In this document: piece by piece, positions 36,001 to 46,855 of the stretch
Layout: every line of letters starts with the position of its first letter
Position numbering within the stretch: the first letter of the stretch is position 1
Assembly: GCA_903813345.2 (NCBI GenBank)
Contig: CAIIXF020000006.1
Span: 30,300,024 to 30,364,023, forward strand
Source of the DNA: Owenia fusiformis
Lineage: Eukaryota; Annelida; Polychaeta; Sabellida; Oweniidae
Direction of reading: 5' to 3'
Length of the DNA: 64,000 nucleotides
Notes under the pieces: model-generated
Databases searched by the model: none
Seen by the model: the letters and a program-made list of their open reading frames with translations, nothing else
What the model was told of the DNA's origin: nothing
Translations under genes and position numbers: made by a program

Positions 36001-37309
36001 TTGGTAATCTGTGCATATAGCAGTACCATTCGATCCAACGTTACACAGTGTTGGGTTGAGACAGTTACTGCATGATGCATCTGAAATGTAAGAATATGTA
36101 GTCTGTCTGATTTGTAACATGGTTAGTTCTACAAAAGATATGCACATCCCGAGGAGATATAAAGCCTTCATCTTGACCCATTATGGTAATCTACATTATA
36201 TCTTATTCTTCAGATTAGTTATACTTTGCATAACAGTATGCATGCAATGCTTTATAAACTTTATAATCTCATGTCAACTTATCTGGACTTAGGAATATAG
36301 GAAACTCTGAGATTAAAGATTACTTCAATTGTATGGTAAATAATAAGATATTTAGACTGGAGCTAATAGACCATAGTAATATTGATATTATTCCTAAATT
36401 TGTTTGCCTATATGATTGAAATTATTGTAAGAAATACAAATATAGTAGCATAAATGAACACTATGGTGGAATAACATGAATAACAACTGAATGGTATTAC
36501 TATTCATCATTTTGTTATTTTATTGATCATTAATGGATTGCATGTGATTTTGATTCTATAGATGGCTTAGGGATATAGGAAACTCTGAGATTAAAGATTA
36601 CCTGTATGGTAAATAATAAGATATTTACTAGCAGAAATGAACAACGATGGAAGAAATGAACAACAATGGTATTGCTATTAATCATTTTGTTATTTTATTT
36701 TGAATGATTATTAATTGATTGATTATTCTATAGATTGTTAGATTATTGAAAAAATTGTACAAAAGATGATTGCAAAAGTTGTGATATTAATTAAGACAGT
36801 GCATACCATACTATATGTATACCATCATCATGTTACATGGGTAAGATATTTATATTGAGATCTTTATATTGTTTTATTGTTTACAGAATATCTGATATCA
36901 TAATTGAATTGCTCTTCAAACTTATCAATTGTGATAAAACATTATGGTACTAACAGATGCATACATCTCCGAGTGTGCGTTTTCAAATGTCTGTACTTCA
37001 ACGCTTTACAAAGCAAAAAGATAAGAAAATTAAAGTTCATCAGTTAAAAATAACAAATTACATTTTCGTGTGAAAGATTTGTAAGTATTTAAGAGAATTT
37101 CTCAAACTTGAACTACTGTAACAACGCTAACGAGTGTTACTTTACGTTTTTGCCATAACTCACGTTAATCCCACAGTTGCTATCTTCTAATTAACGGTGG
37201 ATGCAACTGACCGTGTAAACCATTCGTTCTTCTTACCTGTACACGTCAACCATGACGAGATCAGTAAGGTAATCCAGATGATGCCTCCTAGCGTTACCCG
37301 GCCTTGCAT
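23874..37309 (-). CDS. Receptor-type protein tyrosine phosphatase (EGF-like, FN3, mucin, tandem PTP) with degenerate catalytic sites
   Basis: Fourteen coding exons in gene order: 37237-37309, 35961-36080, 35053-35220, 34498-34621, 33768-33874, 33334-33438, 32271-32630, 30626-30760, 29672-29848, 28838-29125, 27974-28209, 27478-27654, 24508-27084, 23874-24032. They sum to 4806 nt, 1601 residues, with every phase matching. Order of parts: signal peptide (1-24, LGGIIWITLLISSWLTCT); Cys-rich segment and EGF/laminin-type module (25-120); FN3 (121-232); Thr-rich mucin (233-352); about five FN3 modules (353-890), the last with a basic RTRR (801-804) like the furin site of R2B receptors; transmembrane helix (about 901-930); PTP D1 (about 1031-1268); PTP D2 (about 1302-1563); tail ending YTTLYD. 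D1 keeps KNRF, YDHSRV and WPDHGVP but reads VHDGTGVSRCG, so the catalytic Cys is Asp1207. D2 keeps HCIDGATRSG (Cys1503) but has WPVYEKLP. Probably a cell-surface pseudophosphatase or substrate-trapping receptor. Confidence 0.93.
24354..24495. mobile_element. CAGTAAAACCTGT MITE, copy 2, in the last intron of the phosphatase gene
   Basis: Left CAATAAAACCTGTCTTAGTG then GAACACC, right GGTGTTCAACATTACAGGTG then TCATTG, flanked by TA on both sides. It begins 12 bp from the exon 13 donor, so its insertion only narrowly missed the splice site. Confidence 0.65.
24508..27084 (-). CDS. Receptor phosphatase exon 13: last FN3 modules, transmembrane helix and both PTP domains in one 2577-bp exon
   Basis: The acceptor CCTTATAG|CTCACTTTG precedes 27084 and the donor CAGTCTG|GTATGT follows 24508; the exon is 859 codons, phase 0 at both ends. 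Elsewhere in this gene exons are 73 to 360 bp. In related animal receptor phosphatases the PTP domains are usually split over many exons (established knowledge), so intron loss or a retroposed origin of this block is plausible. The transmembrane segment contains a run of seven Ile encoded by an ATC/ATT microsatellite (26388-26408). The open frame continues 18 nt past the donor into a CAGT-type MITE and stops there. Confidence 0.9.
28271..28438. mobile_element. CAGTAAAACCTGT MITE, copy 3
   Basis: Left CAGTGAAACCTGTAAGGTGG then AACACC, right GGTGTTCCACTCAGACAGGT then TTTACTG, flanked by TA. Sits in an intron of the phosphatase gene. Confidence 0.75.
29413..29587. mobile_element. Palindromic MITE of the TTCGCGAATGCAACTAACG family, copy 1
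   Basis: Left TTCGCGAATGCAACTAACGC then CTGTC, right GACAGGCGTTAGTTGCATTC then ACAAA. The arms continue inward through TTTAAATATGAAT and its complement, so nearly the whole element is a hairpin. A shorter relative is at 40560-40649. Confidence 0.75.
29876..30082. mobile_element. CAGTAAAACCTGT MITE, copy 4 (diverged)
   Basis: Left CAGTAAAACTTGTAAAGTGG then AACACC, right GGTGTTCTAGTTATACAGGT then TTTTA. Intronic. Confidence 0.6.
30311..30593. mobile_element. piggyBac-like MITE, 283 bp, TTAA-flanked
   Basis: Left end TTAACCTCTTGAATCCCAGG; right end reverse-complements to TTAACCTCTTGACTACCTGG. TTAA at both ends fits a piggyBac target duplication. Non-coding, about 30 bp from phosphatase exon 8. 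Confidence 0.7.
31424..32206. repeat. Minisatellite, about 42-bp unit, next to the mucin exon
   Basis: About 18 copies of GTGTGGTAATATCAGGAGGC plus AAGGTGAAGATTTGTACATGTA. Because 42 is a multiple of three, the minus strand shows long spurious frames with a 14-residue repeat (PPDITTLHIQIFTL). It lies wholly in the intron 65 bp from the mucin exon donor. The block from about 31985 repeats part of the array, a higher-order duplication. Confidence 0.93.
34085..34262. mobile_element. Inverted-repeat element with CACGTG and TGACGT motifs
   Basis: A perfect 16-bp inverted repeat TTGGCCCCCACGTGAT / ATCACGTGGGGGCCAA bounds the stretch. Inside and beside it are three CACGTG E-boxes and four TGACGT half-sites in both orientations. 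It lies in an intron of the phosphatase gene. Palindromy may explain the paired motifs. Confidence 0.6.
35232..35503. mobile_element. MITE with TATTATCCTACACTTA ends and three internal palindromes
   Basis: Left TATTATCCTACACTTAGTGT then ACTAAAT; right ATTTAGTACACTCCTTATAA then GTGTAGGATAATA. Inside are three head-to-tail quasi-palindromes GGAGGATATYGTRACGATAT then ACTCC. It begins 12 bp from the acceptor of the EGF-type exon. Confidence 0.7.
35509..35644. mobile_element. Palindromic MITE with ATCCTATGATT ends
   Basis: Left ATCCTATGATTTATTTTCAG and right CTCAAAATCATAGGAT are inverted copies. The inner arms GTGATATTGATAT and ATATCAATATCAC also pair around a TTCGCTTCGCTCTC core. Confidence 0.7.
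35738..35860. repeat. TTATGTCACCACC-family repeat, partial copy 2
   Basis: TTATGTCACCACCAGACATG, then CAACCTCCAACTTTTTGTGG and ACAGCAGTCTGTG match the family described at 8436. Confidence 0.6.
36291..36640. repeat. Duplicated 60-bp block in phosphatase intron 1
   Basis: The phrase ATAGGAAACTCTGAGATTAA then AGATTAC, followed by GTATGGTAAATAATAAGATA, occurs near 36297 and again near 36576. The rest of the intron (36081-37236) shows nothing else I can name. Confidence 0.6.
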
Positions 37310-39184
37310 CTCAGGCCGTAACGTTTAATAATTCTTGTTTTTAACCGTTTTCTTGTCCTGTTTACATGGGATTTAAAGGTACGCTATTCTGACTATGTTG
37401 ACCTTAGCCTACAACGACAAATCAATAAAATACAATTATCCACACAAAGCAAACCGTTATTTAAATCCGTTGAATATTATATATACAGGTTAATTCCAAT
37501 TGCTGATAATAAAAGGACGATCTAGGAACCGTCAAAGTTGAGAAATAGATCAGAATTCTTTGGAAAGAATGGGTGTGTCAGAAATTTACCTGTGACGAAT
37601 ATGTGAGTACAATAGACATGACGATCAATTAATGATGAGTCACAATTGTTTTGGAAACAGACAATTTTGGAATAGATTGATTGTTCAAATCCTTTGAATC
37701 ACAGGTGTATCATTAACTGAACGAGCATTCGGACGATATTCTGCTTTAACTTCGGAGGTAAGTCAAATCATTCACGGTATATCATAGAACAAATTACAGA
37801 ATTAGGCTTAATCGTACTAGTATATAAAACTGTAACGGTTTATCATAGGGGGATCAATGGACACCTCATAACTCATTTTATTTTCGTTTTTTGTCATTGT
37901 TTGTAAAGCGACTGTGCTAGCTTTATAGTTATGTAATCAAAGCAGATATCGTTATAGCTTACCTTTTACTCATGTTGTCATTTCGGTCTTGTTTTGTTTT
38001 GGTGTTTACTTATTCTTCATTCTGAAAAATACCAATATTAAGACCATCTTCAATGTGATACAATCCGATTTCCCTCTCTGTAAACAAATATCGAGAGTAA
38101 ATATAACTTAGTTGTTTGGATAGTGCCTAATATCCTCAAATCGTTCATAAAAGGGTCTTGTCTGCTTTCTAACAAATAGACCTCCGTCGTATTTGTAATA
38201 ATCGTTTTAACGTGTTTTTCTATTACTGTATTGTTGAATTTCAAAGTGCGTTTCAATAGAAATCGATGTTTTTTCATTCGTTTACTTGCTGGTATGTGTT
38301 TATAGCTAAATGAACATTTCTGACTAATCAAACATTAAATCTGCAAAAAGCATATTACATTGGATTTTTCTGTATGCCAGAATCCAATAACTAGACTTGG
38401 GAATACCTCCATAATACTAATATTGGTTGATTCGTTTCTAAGGCAACCAGGTATATTATAATTATGCCTCAGAATTTGAACTGCTCGGCTTATTCAAGCC
38501 AGTAAAGGTACGTCTACTGATATTCGCATGCCATTTGAGCACATACGCAGCGACATCAACTTGAGAAATGATTTTAAATCGCATAATGGGCATGCAAATG
38601 TAAGATCAATTTACATCGAAGTTGCAGCAATATTGAATTTACTAAGTGCTCTAGAACCATGTTCTTGTGCATTTTCTATTTTGCTAGCTCTAATATACTA
38701 TATCTAGTATACAAATCAATGCATCTCACATGCAATATTGTTTTGTGCTAACATTACATCCAAACCATCAGACTATTATTAGATCAAGTCTCTATCCAAC
38801 AGATCAATTGATTTGCTTGGCCTAATTGATAGTTTATTATTAATCGTACGTCGTACCAATAACCATTAACTTGCACTGCAATATCCATTTCTGAGATCAG
38901 TCGCAGTCAGTAACACATCCAACGGTAGGCCATCTTCTTAGTTTTATTTTTGCTGTTGTTATTTTACTGATTGATCGCATATTTTATCTTAGAGGCGTGG
39001 ATCTACTTTAATTTACACTACACTTGCAAGTTTGTTGATCGGTTGTCATAGATACGATTACAAGCGAATGTTCCGCTATCACAAGGTAGCTCTTTTGACT
39101 TCTCAAAGTACCCAAAGTTGTGCTTATGTGTGCGCATTGTGATGTATTGTAGATTGTAAATGAAAATTAAAGATAATAAATATA

Positions 39185-39215
<31 letters not shown>

Positions 39216-40153
39216 TGTGATCCTATAGTAACTGAGTAACTTTAACCGTCAGTTAACACGAACAAACAGGCATACCATAACCTTTAAATCAACGATCTCA
39301 TCCGTTAAATGAGAACGCAGGGCTAGTCAGTGACTAAGGAATGGACAAAGCGATAATATTATCAAATCTTAACAAAATATAGGATAACATAGTATAACGG
39401 TTACAATAAGTAGATACGCACTCATACAAAATATCTGAACATATATTTTGGGCCATCGAAAGGTAAGTGCTCGATATGTGTCTAAGTAACTTTAAGTTAT
39501 GTTTGAACAAGGGACTAACAACATTAAAGCGTTGACAAGTTTGACGTTTCAAAATTAACAGTGTAGGAACGGAATGTAAATATCGAATATTGTAAGTTTT
39601 TACTATATGACCAAAATGTAAAAACATAGGTTTCTTTATAAATGTATGCACTGGCGTCTTAACTGCTTCGTCCTGGATGCATTTAAATGTTGCTTGTAAG
39701 TCATCAGTCTTCCGCATTAGTACATGGTGTCAATCATCCGTTCGCCTACTGCAATGTTTACCTGTCTGTGTTCATCATGCCCATTGAAACTGCTAAATCT
39801 GCATCCTCTAAAGCCGAAGAACTACATATGATTAGATTAAACGTATCATGAGCAATATTTCCTCTTCACATTCTGTTTCTGAAAATGAAATGACTGAAAT
39901 CATTGGTATAATCACATTCTGTTTCTGAAAATGAAATGACTAATCCATTGGTATAACATGAAATGACTGAAATCATTGGTTTGTGTTTTTCAGAGGACGC
40001 CTTGATTTTATGAAGTTACTAACAGTACGCGAAATTGTACAACATCAGAATTCCTAGTGCCCATATGATCGATTCAATTAATACCAACGATACCTGACAA
40101 AGCTTCCCAAGGCATATGATTGCCTGTACACCATCAAAAGACTAAAATAAACT
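37310..40153. other. Intergenic region between divergent surface-protein genes
   Basis: 2.8 kb between the phosphatase start codon (minus) and the SRCR-ZP start codon (plus). It must hold both promoters, but I see no clear TATA box. An A-run of about 28 begins near 39187, preceded by AATAAA about 10 nt earlier, which resembles the end of an inserted cDNA. Short repeats AAAATGAAATGACTGAAATC occur near 39888-39975. Confidence 0.5.
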
Positions 40154-43100
40154 ATGGCCTGTTTAATATTTGGGGCTTACCTGTTTATCTGTGTCTTCCT
40201 ACCAGAGAATGTATTTGGTAAGTTCTGTCTATTACTAAGCTTTGTTAGCGTTTGTTTGAATGTTTTGAGACCGGCCCAATATCATGATACATAGTAACAA
40301 TAATGCCATCTTCAAAGGTGTTATAAAACTTGGAGCATTTGAAACTTTGTGAATCTTATCAAGATGATCTGTAACAGGAGTATGAAATGAATTAAAAAAT
40401 TGTGACAATTTATTCGCAACTCATCTACGTAGTGTTGCAATTGCCTATATCAGGACTTCTACTTCATTTAGATTTGGAGTACAAGTCAACTACATTGACT
40501 TGTAGAAAACGTCTTCGGTCAAGTCTTAAAACCTACTACCCTCTACGCTTAGACTAACCTTCGCGAATGCAACTAACGCTTGTTCAGGTGTTGGTCATAA
40601 AGTAGAAGGTTGATCCGGTAGCCGGTAGCCGCTATTTGCATTCGCGAATATCAACGTAGGCCTATTTACTCACGTCGAGAGCTACCATGTTAGATTTTCA
40701 AAATCTAAGTAGCTCTCGACGGGAGTAAAGGCCTATACAATTATGGTCATCAAGCTGCTGGCATCTAGCTCGGTAGAGTAACCTTACTATACTTACATAT
40801 AGCCATCTTTAGATAGATATCTCTCAGGAGATAGCTTTGTGCAAGCTAAGTAAGAGTAATGTCCCATGAGTTATTTTTTGAACTGTGAATTCAGTCTTGG
40901 TTGAATTTGAAAACTGACAATGAATATACCGGTAACCACTGTAGAATTCATGTAAAAACGCGACTCGTTTCGCATCTCGATATTGGAATTGTATTCTAAA
41001 CATTATAGAGAGGATAATTTGATACAAACCTTGAAATGTTAAAACATAACTAAAATTTTAACAAATCTGTGTAAACTCACGTTTTAAATATGGCGCCTGG
41101 AATGCTACAAACCCTCCAATCAGAATGCATGATTCATGATACGTCATTTGGAATTCCTTGGGTCTTTCCCCTAACGTTGGAAGAAAATGGAAAATTTAAA
41201 AAACGTGATTTTCGATTTTGCATTCTTTTGTTTGATTTTTGGAGTAATTATAAAATGCGCCCCTGTATATTCTAGTGACAGTGGTAAGTTGCTTCGCGTG
41301 TTTTATTTCAATATCCAATCCGAATCAGCAAACACGTTATTTCTTAGATAATGATAAGAGTTCAAAACCGCGAAATTTCAAAAATTCTCAAATCGTATTT
41401 GGTCGTCTTTGGGTGTCCTCACACTCAGTACAGTATATATTTCTTCATCCTAGGTATAGTATACCTCAATAAGAAAAATGAGTGTGAGAACCGTCACGCC
41501 AAAATAACGGCTCTCGACGTGAGTAACTCTGGCCTAGAATAGATACCCTCATAAATGCTGATTTTGCAAATCACCCCCACAACTAGAACTTACTGAACAC
41601 AGCTGGCTCAAAAGTCAGCTCGGTAGAGTAAACTAGAACCTACTTGCGTCGTTGAAATTTTGGAGTTAAAAATAAGCCATCCTCCTAAGCAGGTGTCCAG
41701 AATCCGTACCTCCTTAAGAATATGTTCTGGATTTTGAAGCCCAGTGATCGGAAGATGAAAATAAGTTTGATTCGTGGTTATTTAAATAAAATTCAGCTTC
41801 AATATGAGATACTTGATAAAATGGATAATAGATGAAGACATGTCCAAAATAAGCCAAATTCAATTCCCAGAAATAAAGTCAGAACTGTTTGATGTAACTG
41901 TTAGACTCAACATAGCATGAGAGCAGTCCCTTGTAAACTATACATTAAATCTTTGAACAACCAATGCAATTCTATGTCTGTTGTTTTAGGACAAGCTACA
42001 GATGTGCGTTTAGTAGGTGGGACTACAGAATATGCTGGCAGGGTGGAGCTGCTCTATACAGGACAATGGGGAACTATATGTTCAGATGGCTGGGACAGGC
42101 AGGATGCTGCTGTCATATGCCGCATGATGAATTTTACGTAAGTTGTAATAGTGAAGCTAAAGATTAGAACTGGGACTTACAAAATTGCAAAGATGATACT
42201 CCAATCATTATTTCAAATATTCTCATTTTAACAATGCAGTTTGATTTTATGTGCAAAGCTACATGTAGGGAAGCAATGAAACAGACTTATCAAAGTTTTG
42301 ATTATTTTGGGCTGGAATTGAAAATATTCCTTTTAGTAAAATTGCCTATCCTATTATTTGAGTTATCCTAAATATTTATCAATAATATTACAGGGGTGAA
42401 TTCAAGGAAGCCTACACTACTGACCTAGGCACAGGAACAGGTCCTATATGGTTGACTGAGGTTGACTGTGATGGCAACGAACAATCAATCAACGATTGCC
42501 GTCACACAGGTTGGGGTTCAACCACTTGCAAACGGGGTGTAGATCGTGATGCTGGTGTGGTATGTATCATAGAAACAGAGACAACGACTCAGTCATCTTC
42601 AACAGTGACAACCACACCTAAAACAACAACCACTACAACACCAGAGACTATATGTAAGTTAATTTGAATGGCTATTATCAAAAATATTTAACAATATATA
42701 AGTTGCCCTCCTCTTTATTGAAGTTAATTGACATTAAAATATATAATAATTGTATTGTGTTAAATTTCAATGTTTTTTAAGATATGTTAACAGAAAGATT
42801 TTTTAACGTATGATTAGTGCAATATCCAGATTGACCAATCAAGATTGAACAAGCCTTTATAAACCTGGACTCCTGTTAAAGTTTCCAACTTTTTTGTCAC
42901 TCATGTTTGGCAGTTGGTGTTTGGTGGTTGGTGTCTGTAACAAAGTTTGGTGTCTGTTAATGCCTTGTTCATACATGTTCCTGTGCCAATGATCATACGT
43001 TTCAACGTTTCAGGTGACAACCCTAGTAGCACTGTTCGTCTGACAGGAGGCCGTAACTCAGCACAAGGGATTGTAGAAGTCCTGTATAACAGCACTTGGG

Positions 43101-46100
43101 GGTCTGTATGTGATGACAAGTTTGGACAAAATAATGCAGATGTGGTTTGCAGAAGTCTGTGTTACAGGTATGTTATAAACTGATATTGTTGGATGAGGGT
43201 TCCTATAAAACTGATGTAATGCAAGATTATGACACAAGGGCATCTGATTATATTCGAAAAAGGCGTGCGTTTCAGAAAATATACACGGTGCTACAAGTGA
43301 TTATCTCAGGTGATCCTGGGGTTTTTGTCATAGACATTATTTGGTATGATCTGAGCGTTTTTTAAGGTTTATAATAAAATGTAATTCTTCTCTGATAAAG
43401 GAATCTCACCAAAACAAATTTCTGGGCATTTTCCATGGGGAAGATTTGCACCCCCCCCTTCTGATGCCCATGGTACATATTTTTAAATTATAGCCACAAA
43501 ATATCATTAATATAAAGATTGATGTATGTTGGAACCAGATTCTAGGTCATTCATTTCCCATCTGGAGTTTTTGCCATATTATATTTCAGTTATATAAAGA
43601 TTTTAAAATATGTTGACTAAATGATAGGCATCTAATGTTTCAGTCAACCCTAGACCTGTCTTTGGAATAGAAGGCTTTCTGATGTGTTTTTTTTAAATTA
43701 ATTTTATATATAATAATTTCCAGTATTGTACATGCTAAAGCAGTCCTGGGAGAGTTTGGTAACATAACAACAAATGATTACTGGATGGATGAAGTTGTGT
43801 GCAATGGTAGCGAGGGAAACATTGAGGAGTGTCCATTTGCTGGCTGGGGGGTGCATAACTGTGATCCTACTGAGGCTGCTGGGGTGAGATGTGAACCAGA
43901 GAGTACTCCAGAGTTGCCTGGTATGATGGTCATAAACTTTGTAATAATTTATAGGGGATTACAGGCCCTTAAAATAAAACACAATGAATATTCTTGAATG
44001 TAAGTTGGATGTTGGTTGTGTCATCAAAGGTGCCAAAGATCTTGTATACAATAAAGAAATGCTTACATTTTTCCCCCATATTGAATAAGTTGCTTTAACT
44101 ATCTTTGTAGTTCCCGAGCCTGTTGTTCAATGCACAAGCAACACAATCGACATTGCATTTGCCCTCGCTGTTGATGGACGTCTAAAAGAGGAACATCTTT
44201 CATTAAAAGATGGCACACCTGCTGATTGTGGGTTTAAAACATCATCAAACACAAGCTACGTCACAGCACATATTCCTATGAAAAGCTGTGGAACAGAGAG
44301 AACTGTAAGTGGTCATCTCCCCCCCTATTCCTCAAATAACAAGTTGAATTTTTATTGGATAATTAAATATAAACATTCAGGTCTTTGATTCTCAATCTGG
44401 GATAAGATACTTTGTAAAAGTGTATTTAAGGATTTAAGCCCTGGACTCATTGCAATGTGGAATGACCATTACTTGAAGGTTTTGCTTTCCAAAATTCATA
44501 TTTCAATGAAACCTTTTTGCAAGGGTCAAACTGGCCAAGTATCAATTTCAATCTATAAGTTGAAGTCATCACCATGACAACTGTATAATTAGTGACCTTG
44601 AGTTCGTCATTTATTATATAACGGAATGCAGTTTCGTGAAATAGCGTGTTCTTATTGGCTGGAATTGGGTACACTTTGAGTAGCTATATGTGTGAATTAA
44701 AGTTTAGTCTGAATTTGCACAATTAAAGGTAATTAAAGTTATGATATTTTTAATGGGGCACTCATATTGAGGATCGCTGTCAAGGTGTTTTTTATCCTAA
44801 ACTTCAGAGTCTGTGTTTAACTAAAATATAAAGCTACTGTGTAGTTACAAACTATGCCATATATTTCCAGACCAATTCAACTCACATAATCTACACGAAT
44901 GAACTCATCCACAATATCGTTCCTGAAGGAATCATAAGGCGTGATAACGAGTACACGATCACGGTTCATTGCATTCACCCTCGGGACAGTGGCGCCAGTG
45001 GCGGTATTAACCCAGAGACAAAGACTCTGCCTCCAGGCATAGGCGAACACAACTTTGACGTTGAAATGTACTTCTATCGCAATTTCACATTCAAGGAACC
45101 AATCACAGAGTTCCCAATTAGAATATCCCTAGGTGATTGGTTACATGTTGGGGTGGTCTTGAAGGGGTCTGATCCTACGTTGAAGTTGATTGTACCTGAG
45201 TGTTTCGCCACCCCGCTAGAAGATAAGACATCAACACCACGCTATGATCTTATCAGAGATAAGTAAGTATAACACACTAGGGATGTGAAGAGGGTTGTTA
45301 AGGTATCAAGGCTTGAAAAAAATTATAGTTTGAAGAATAGCATACTCGAATGCATTGAATTTATCAGAGGTTTAAAATCACAGTTAACCACAATTAGCAC
45401 TGTTAACTACAATTACCACTGTTAACCACAATTACCACTGTTAACCACAATTACCACTGTTAACCACAATTACCACATTGACCATCCACAGGAGTGAAAT
45501 TTTCCAATTGTAATGTTATACTTCATTTTATTTGTCTCATAATAAAGCAATATGACAATATCATTAAATATGTTTTAGAACTCGTTTGGTTAAATTTTTC
45601 TGGCTTTCTATATAATAATCGAAGTGTATTTTACATCTTGGTAAACTGAATACGCTACACCCCCAATCCGCCCTCTAAAATCACAGTATCGTACAGTACG
45701 TTAAGAGTATGGTACCGTATGGTACCGTTAGAGTATAGTGCCGTACATTGTCCACAGGACTATATGGTACCGTTTTTGTTGACAGTACCGTATGGTACCA
45801 TATTTCACGATACTGTACAGTACCATTTCCAAAACAGTACCGTACAGTACCATTGCAGATTGGCTGTGTATTGTGTATTGGACCACGAGTGAAAGCATGT
45901 TTGTATTGTGTGTTTGGTGATTGTAGAACAATCATCAACGTATTTCCAACATAAACAGGCTTTCCAGTGGGGAATCAGCAGTTGTCATACTTTTGAAGGG
46001 GAGTGTAATAGAGTATTATTGTTCTCCATTCCAGATGTAAGGCTGACTCTACCGTAACATATTACCCATTCAATGAGACAGTATTTGCCTTCCGATTCCA

Positions 46101-46855
46101 AAGCTTCGCCTTTAATGACTATACTACAATGTATCTCCATTGTGATGCATTTATATGTGAGTCTGATGAGAAAAACGACCAGTGTGATCGCACTTGTAGA
46201 GTACAAGGACGTAAGAGAAGAAGTGCCGATATGAGAGACATTCTCCATATTGACAAAGGGCCAATCATAATTGAGCACATTCGACTGTTGCCAGATAGCA
46301 GCACTGAAACATCACCAGGTATGATTTGTGTAATAAGGCTCAAATGCTATGCCATTATTTATTTCTCCATAATTGCCCCAATAAAAGATTTTTCATTGAA
46401 AATTGGCCTGGGGAAATTGGTTGATTCGGCATTTAAAGAAATGATCAAATGACTTTGATAAGATTTAAAATAGCAACACATGATTTTAGACAATCATATC
46501 GTATAATGAGCATTTGTATTTTCTAACCATAAATATGACTTTGCAATATTTCTCCTCCAAGTACATGTACAGTACATGTAAAGCTCTGAAGATATGAATA
46601 ATATCAACCAGACTCGAAAAACATGGATTAGTATAGGAACCTGAATATTTCTTCAAATTTTTGAACTTATTTTCTAAAAAGAATGACTTCTTTTTCCTTA
46701 TTTGGAATAATAGGGGAATAAAGTAAAGGATAAAATATTTTTTACTTTCAGTGATAAAGTCTGAATCCACACAAAATAGATGGAACCTCTGTCTGCACAT
46801 CCTAGGGACAATCATCATGTGTCTATTAACTGTGTTACCATGGCGATGGACTTAA
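40154..46855 (+). CDS. Secreted or membrane-anchored SRCR-SRCR-ZP domain protein
   Basis: Nine coding exons: 40154-40217, 41990-42137, 42394-42653, 43014-43167, 43724-43920, 44111-44304, 44871-45262, 46035-46318, 46752-46855. They total 1797 nt, 598 residues, all phases matching. Residues 1-21 are a signal peptide (MACLIFGAYLFICVFLP). SRCR 1 (about 24-130; VRLVGGTTEYAGRVELL, GQWGTICSDGWD, CRHTGWG) has six cysteines. A Thr-rich linker follows (about 134-156). SRCR 2 (about 160-262; VRLTGGRNSAQGIVEVL, CPFAGWGVHNC) has seven cysteines, an odd number. The ZP module (about 280-550) shows VVQCTSNTIDIAFAL, CGTERT, YTITVHC and a basic GRKRRS cleavage site as in ZP consensus furin sites. The C terminus is one hydrophobic stretch (CLHILGTIIMCLLTVL) fitting a membrane anchor. 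The layout resembles DMBT1-type proteins, matrix or mucosal polymers; the exact role is unknown. An alternative first exon lies at 41187. Confidence 0.92.
40560..40649. mobile_element. Palindromic MITE of the TTCGCGAATGCAACTAACG family, copy 2
   Basis: Bounded by TTCGCGAATGCAA and TTGCATTCGCGAA, with AACTAACGCTTGTT inside as in the copy at 29413-29587. In intron 1 of the SRCR-ZP gene. Confidence 0.65.
40661..40736. repeat. Hairpin, arms TAGGCCTATTTACTC..GAGAGCTAC
   Basis: TAGGCCTATTTACTCACGTC then GAGAGCTAC is mirrored by GTAGCTCTCGACGGGAGTAA then AGGCCTA, around TTAGATTTTCAAAATCTAA, which is itself palindromic. A fold-back of about 75 bp. A related arm GGCTCTCGACGTGAGTAA lies at 41509-41526. 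Confidence 0.75.
41187..41283 (+). CDS. Candidate alternative first coding exon of the SRCR-ZP gene (second signal peptide)
   Basis: ATG at 41187 opens MENLKNVIFDFAFFCLIFG followed by VIIKCAPVYSSDS and a strong donor AGTG|GTAAGTT at 41283/41284, phase 1. This is exactly the phase needed to join exon 2 at 41990. Both this exon and 40154-40217 encode an N-terminal hydrophobic signal containing CLIFG. It may be a duplicated first exon used from its own promoter. The segment is too short for open-frame scanning and is unproven without RNA data. Confidence 0.5.
42880..43000. repeat. TTATGTCACCACC-family repeat, partial copy 3
   Basis: CCAACTTTTTTGTCACTCAT, then GGCAGTTGGTGTTTGGTGGT and TGGTGTCTGTAAC match the family described at 8436. 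Located just upstream of the acceptor for SRCR-ZP exon 4. Confidence 0.55.
45384..45476. repeat. 19-bp minisatellite
   Basis: About five copies of TTAACCACAATTACCACTG in the intron between SRCR-ZP exons 7 and 8. Confidence 0.9.
45686..45858. repeat. GTACC/GGTAC-rich palindromic cluster
   Basis: Dense interspersion of GTACCGTATGGTACC, CAGTACCGTA, TACAGTAC and CGTACAGTACCATT in both orientations, producing many small hairpins. Intronic in the SRCR-ZP gene, with no coding sense. Confidence 0.75.

Noticed and set aside
38050-38331. Minus-strand frame of 93 residues
   Set aside because: No recognised motif and no neighbouring exon signals; likely chance.
39334-39717. Minus-strand frame of 127 residues (MRKTDDLQATFKCIQDEA onward)
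   Set aside because: No family recognised, AT-driven codon use and no splice partners; kept only as a possibility.
45681-45938. Tyr/Thr-rich short frames
   Set aside because: Come from the GTACC palindromic repeat.
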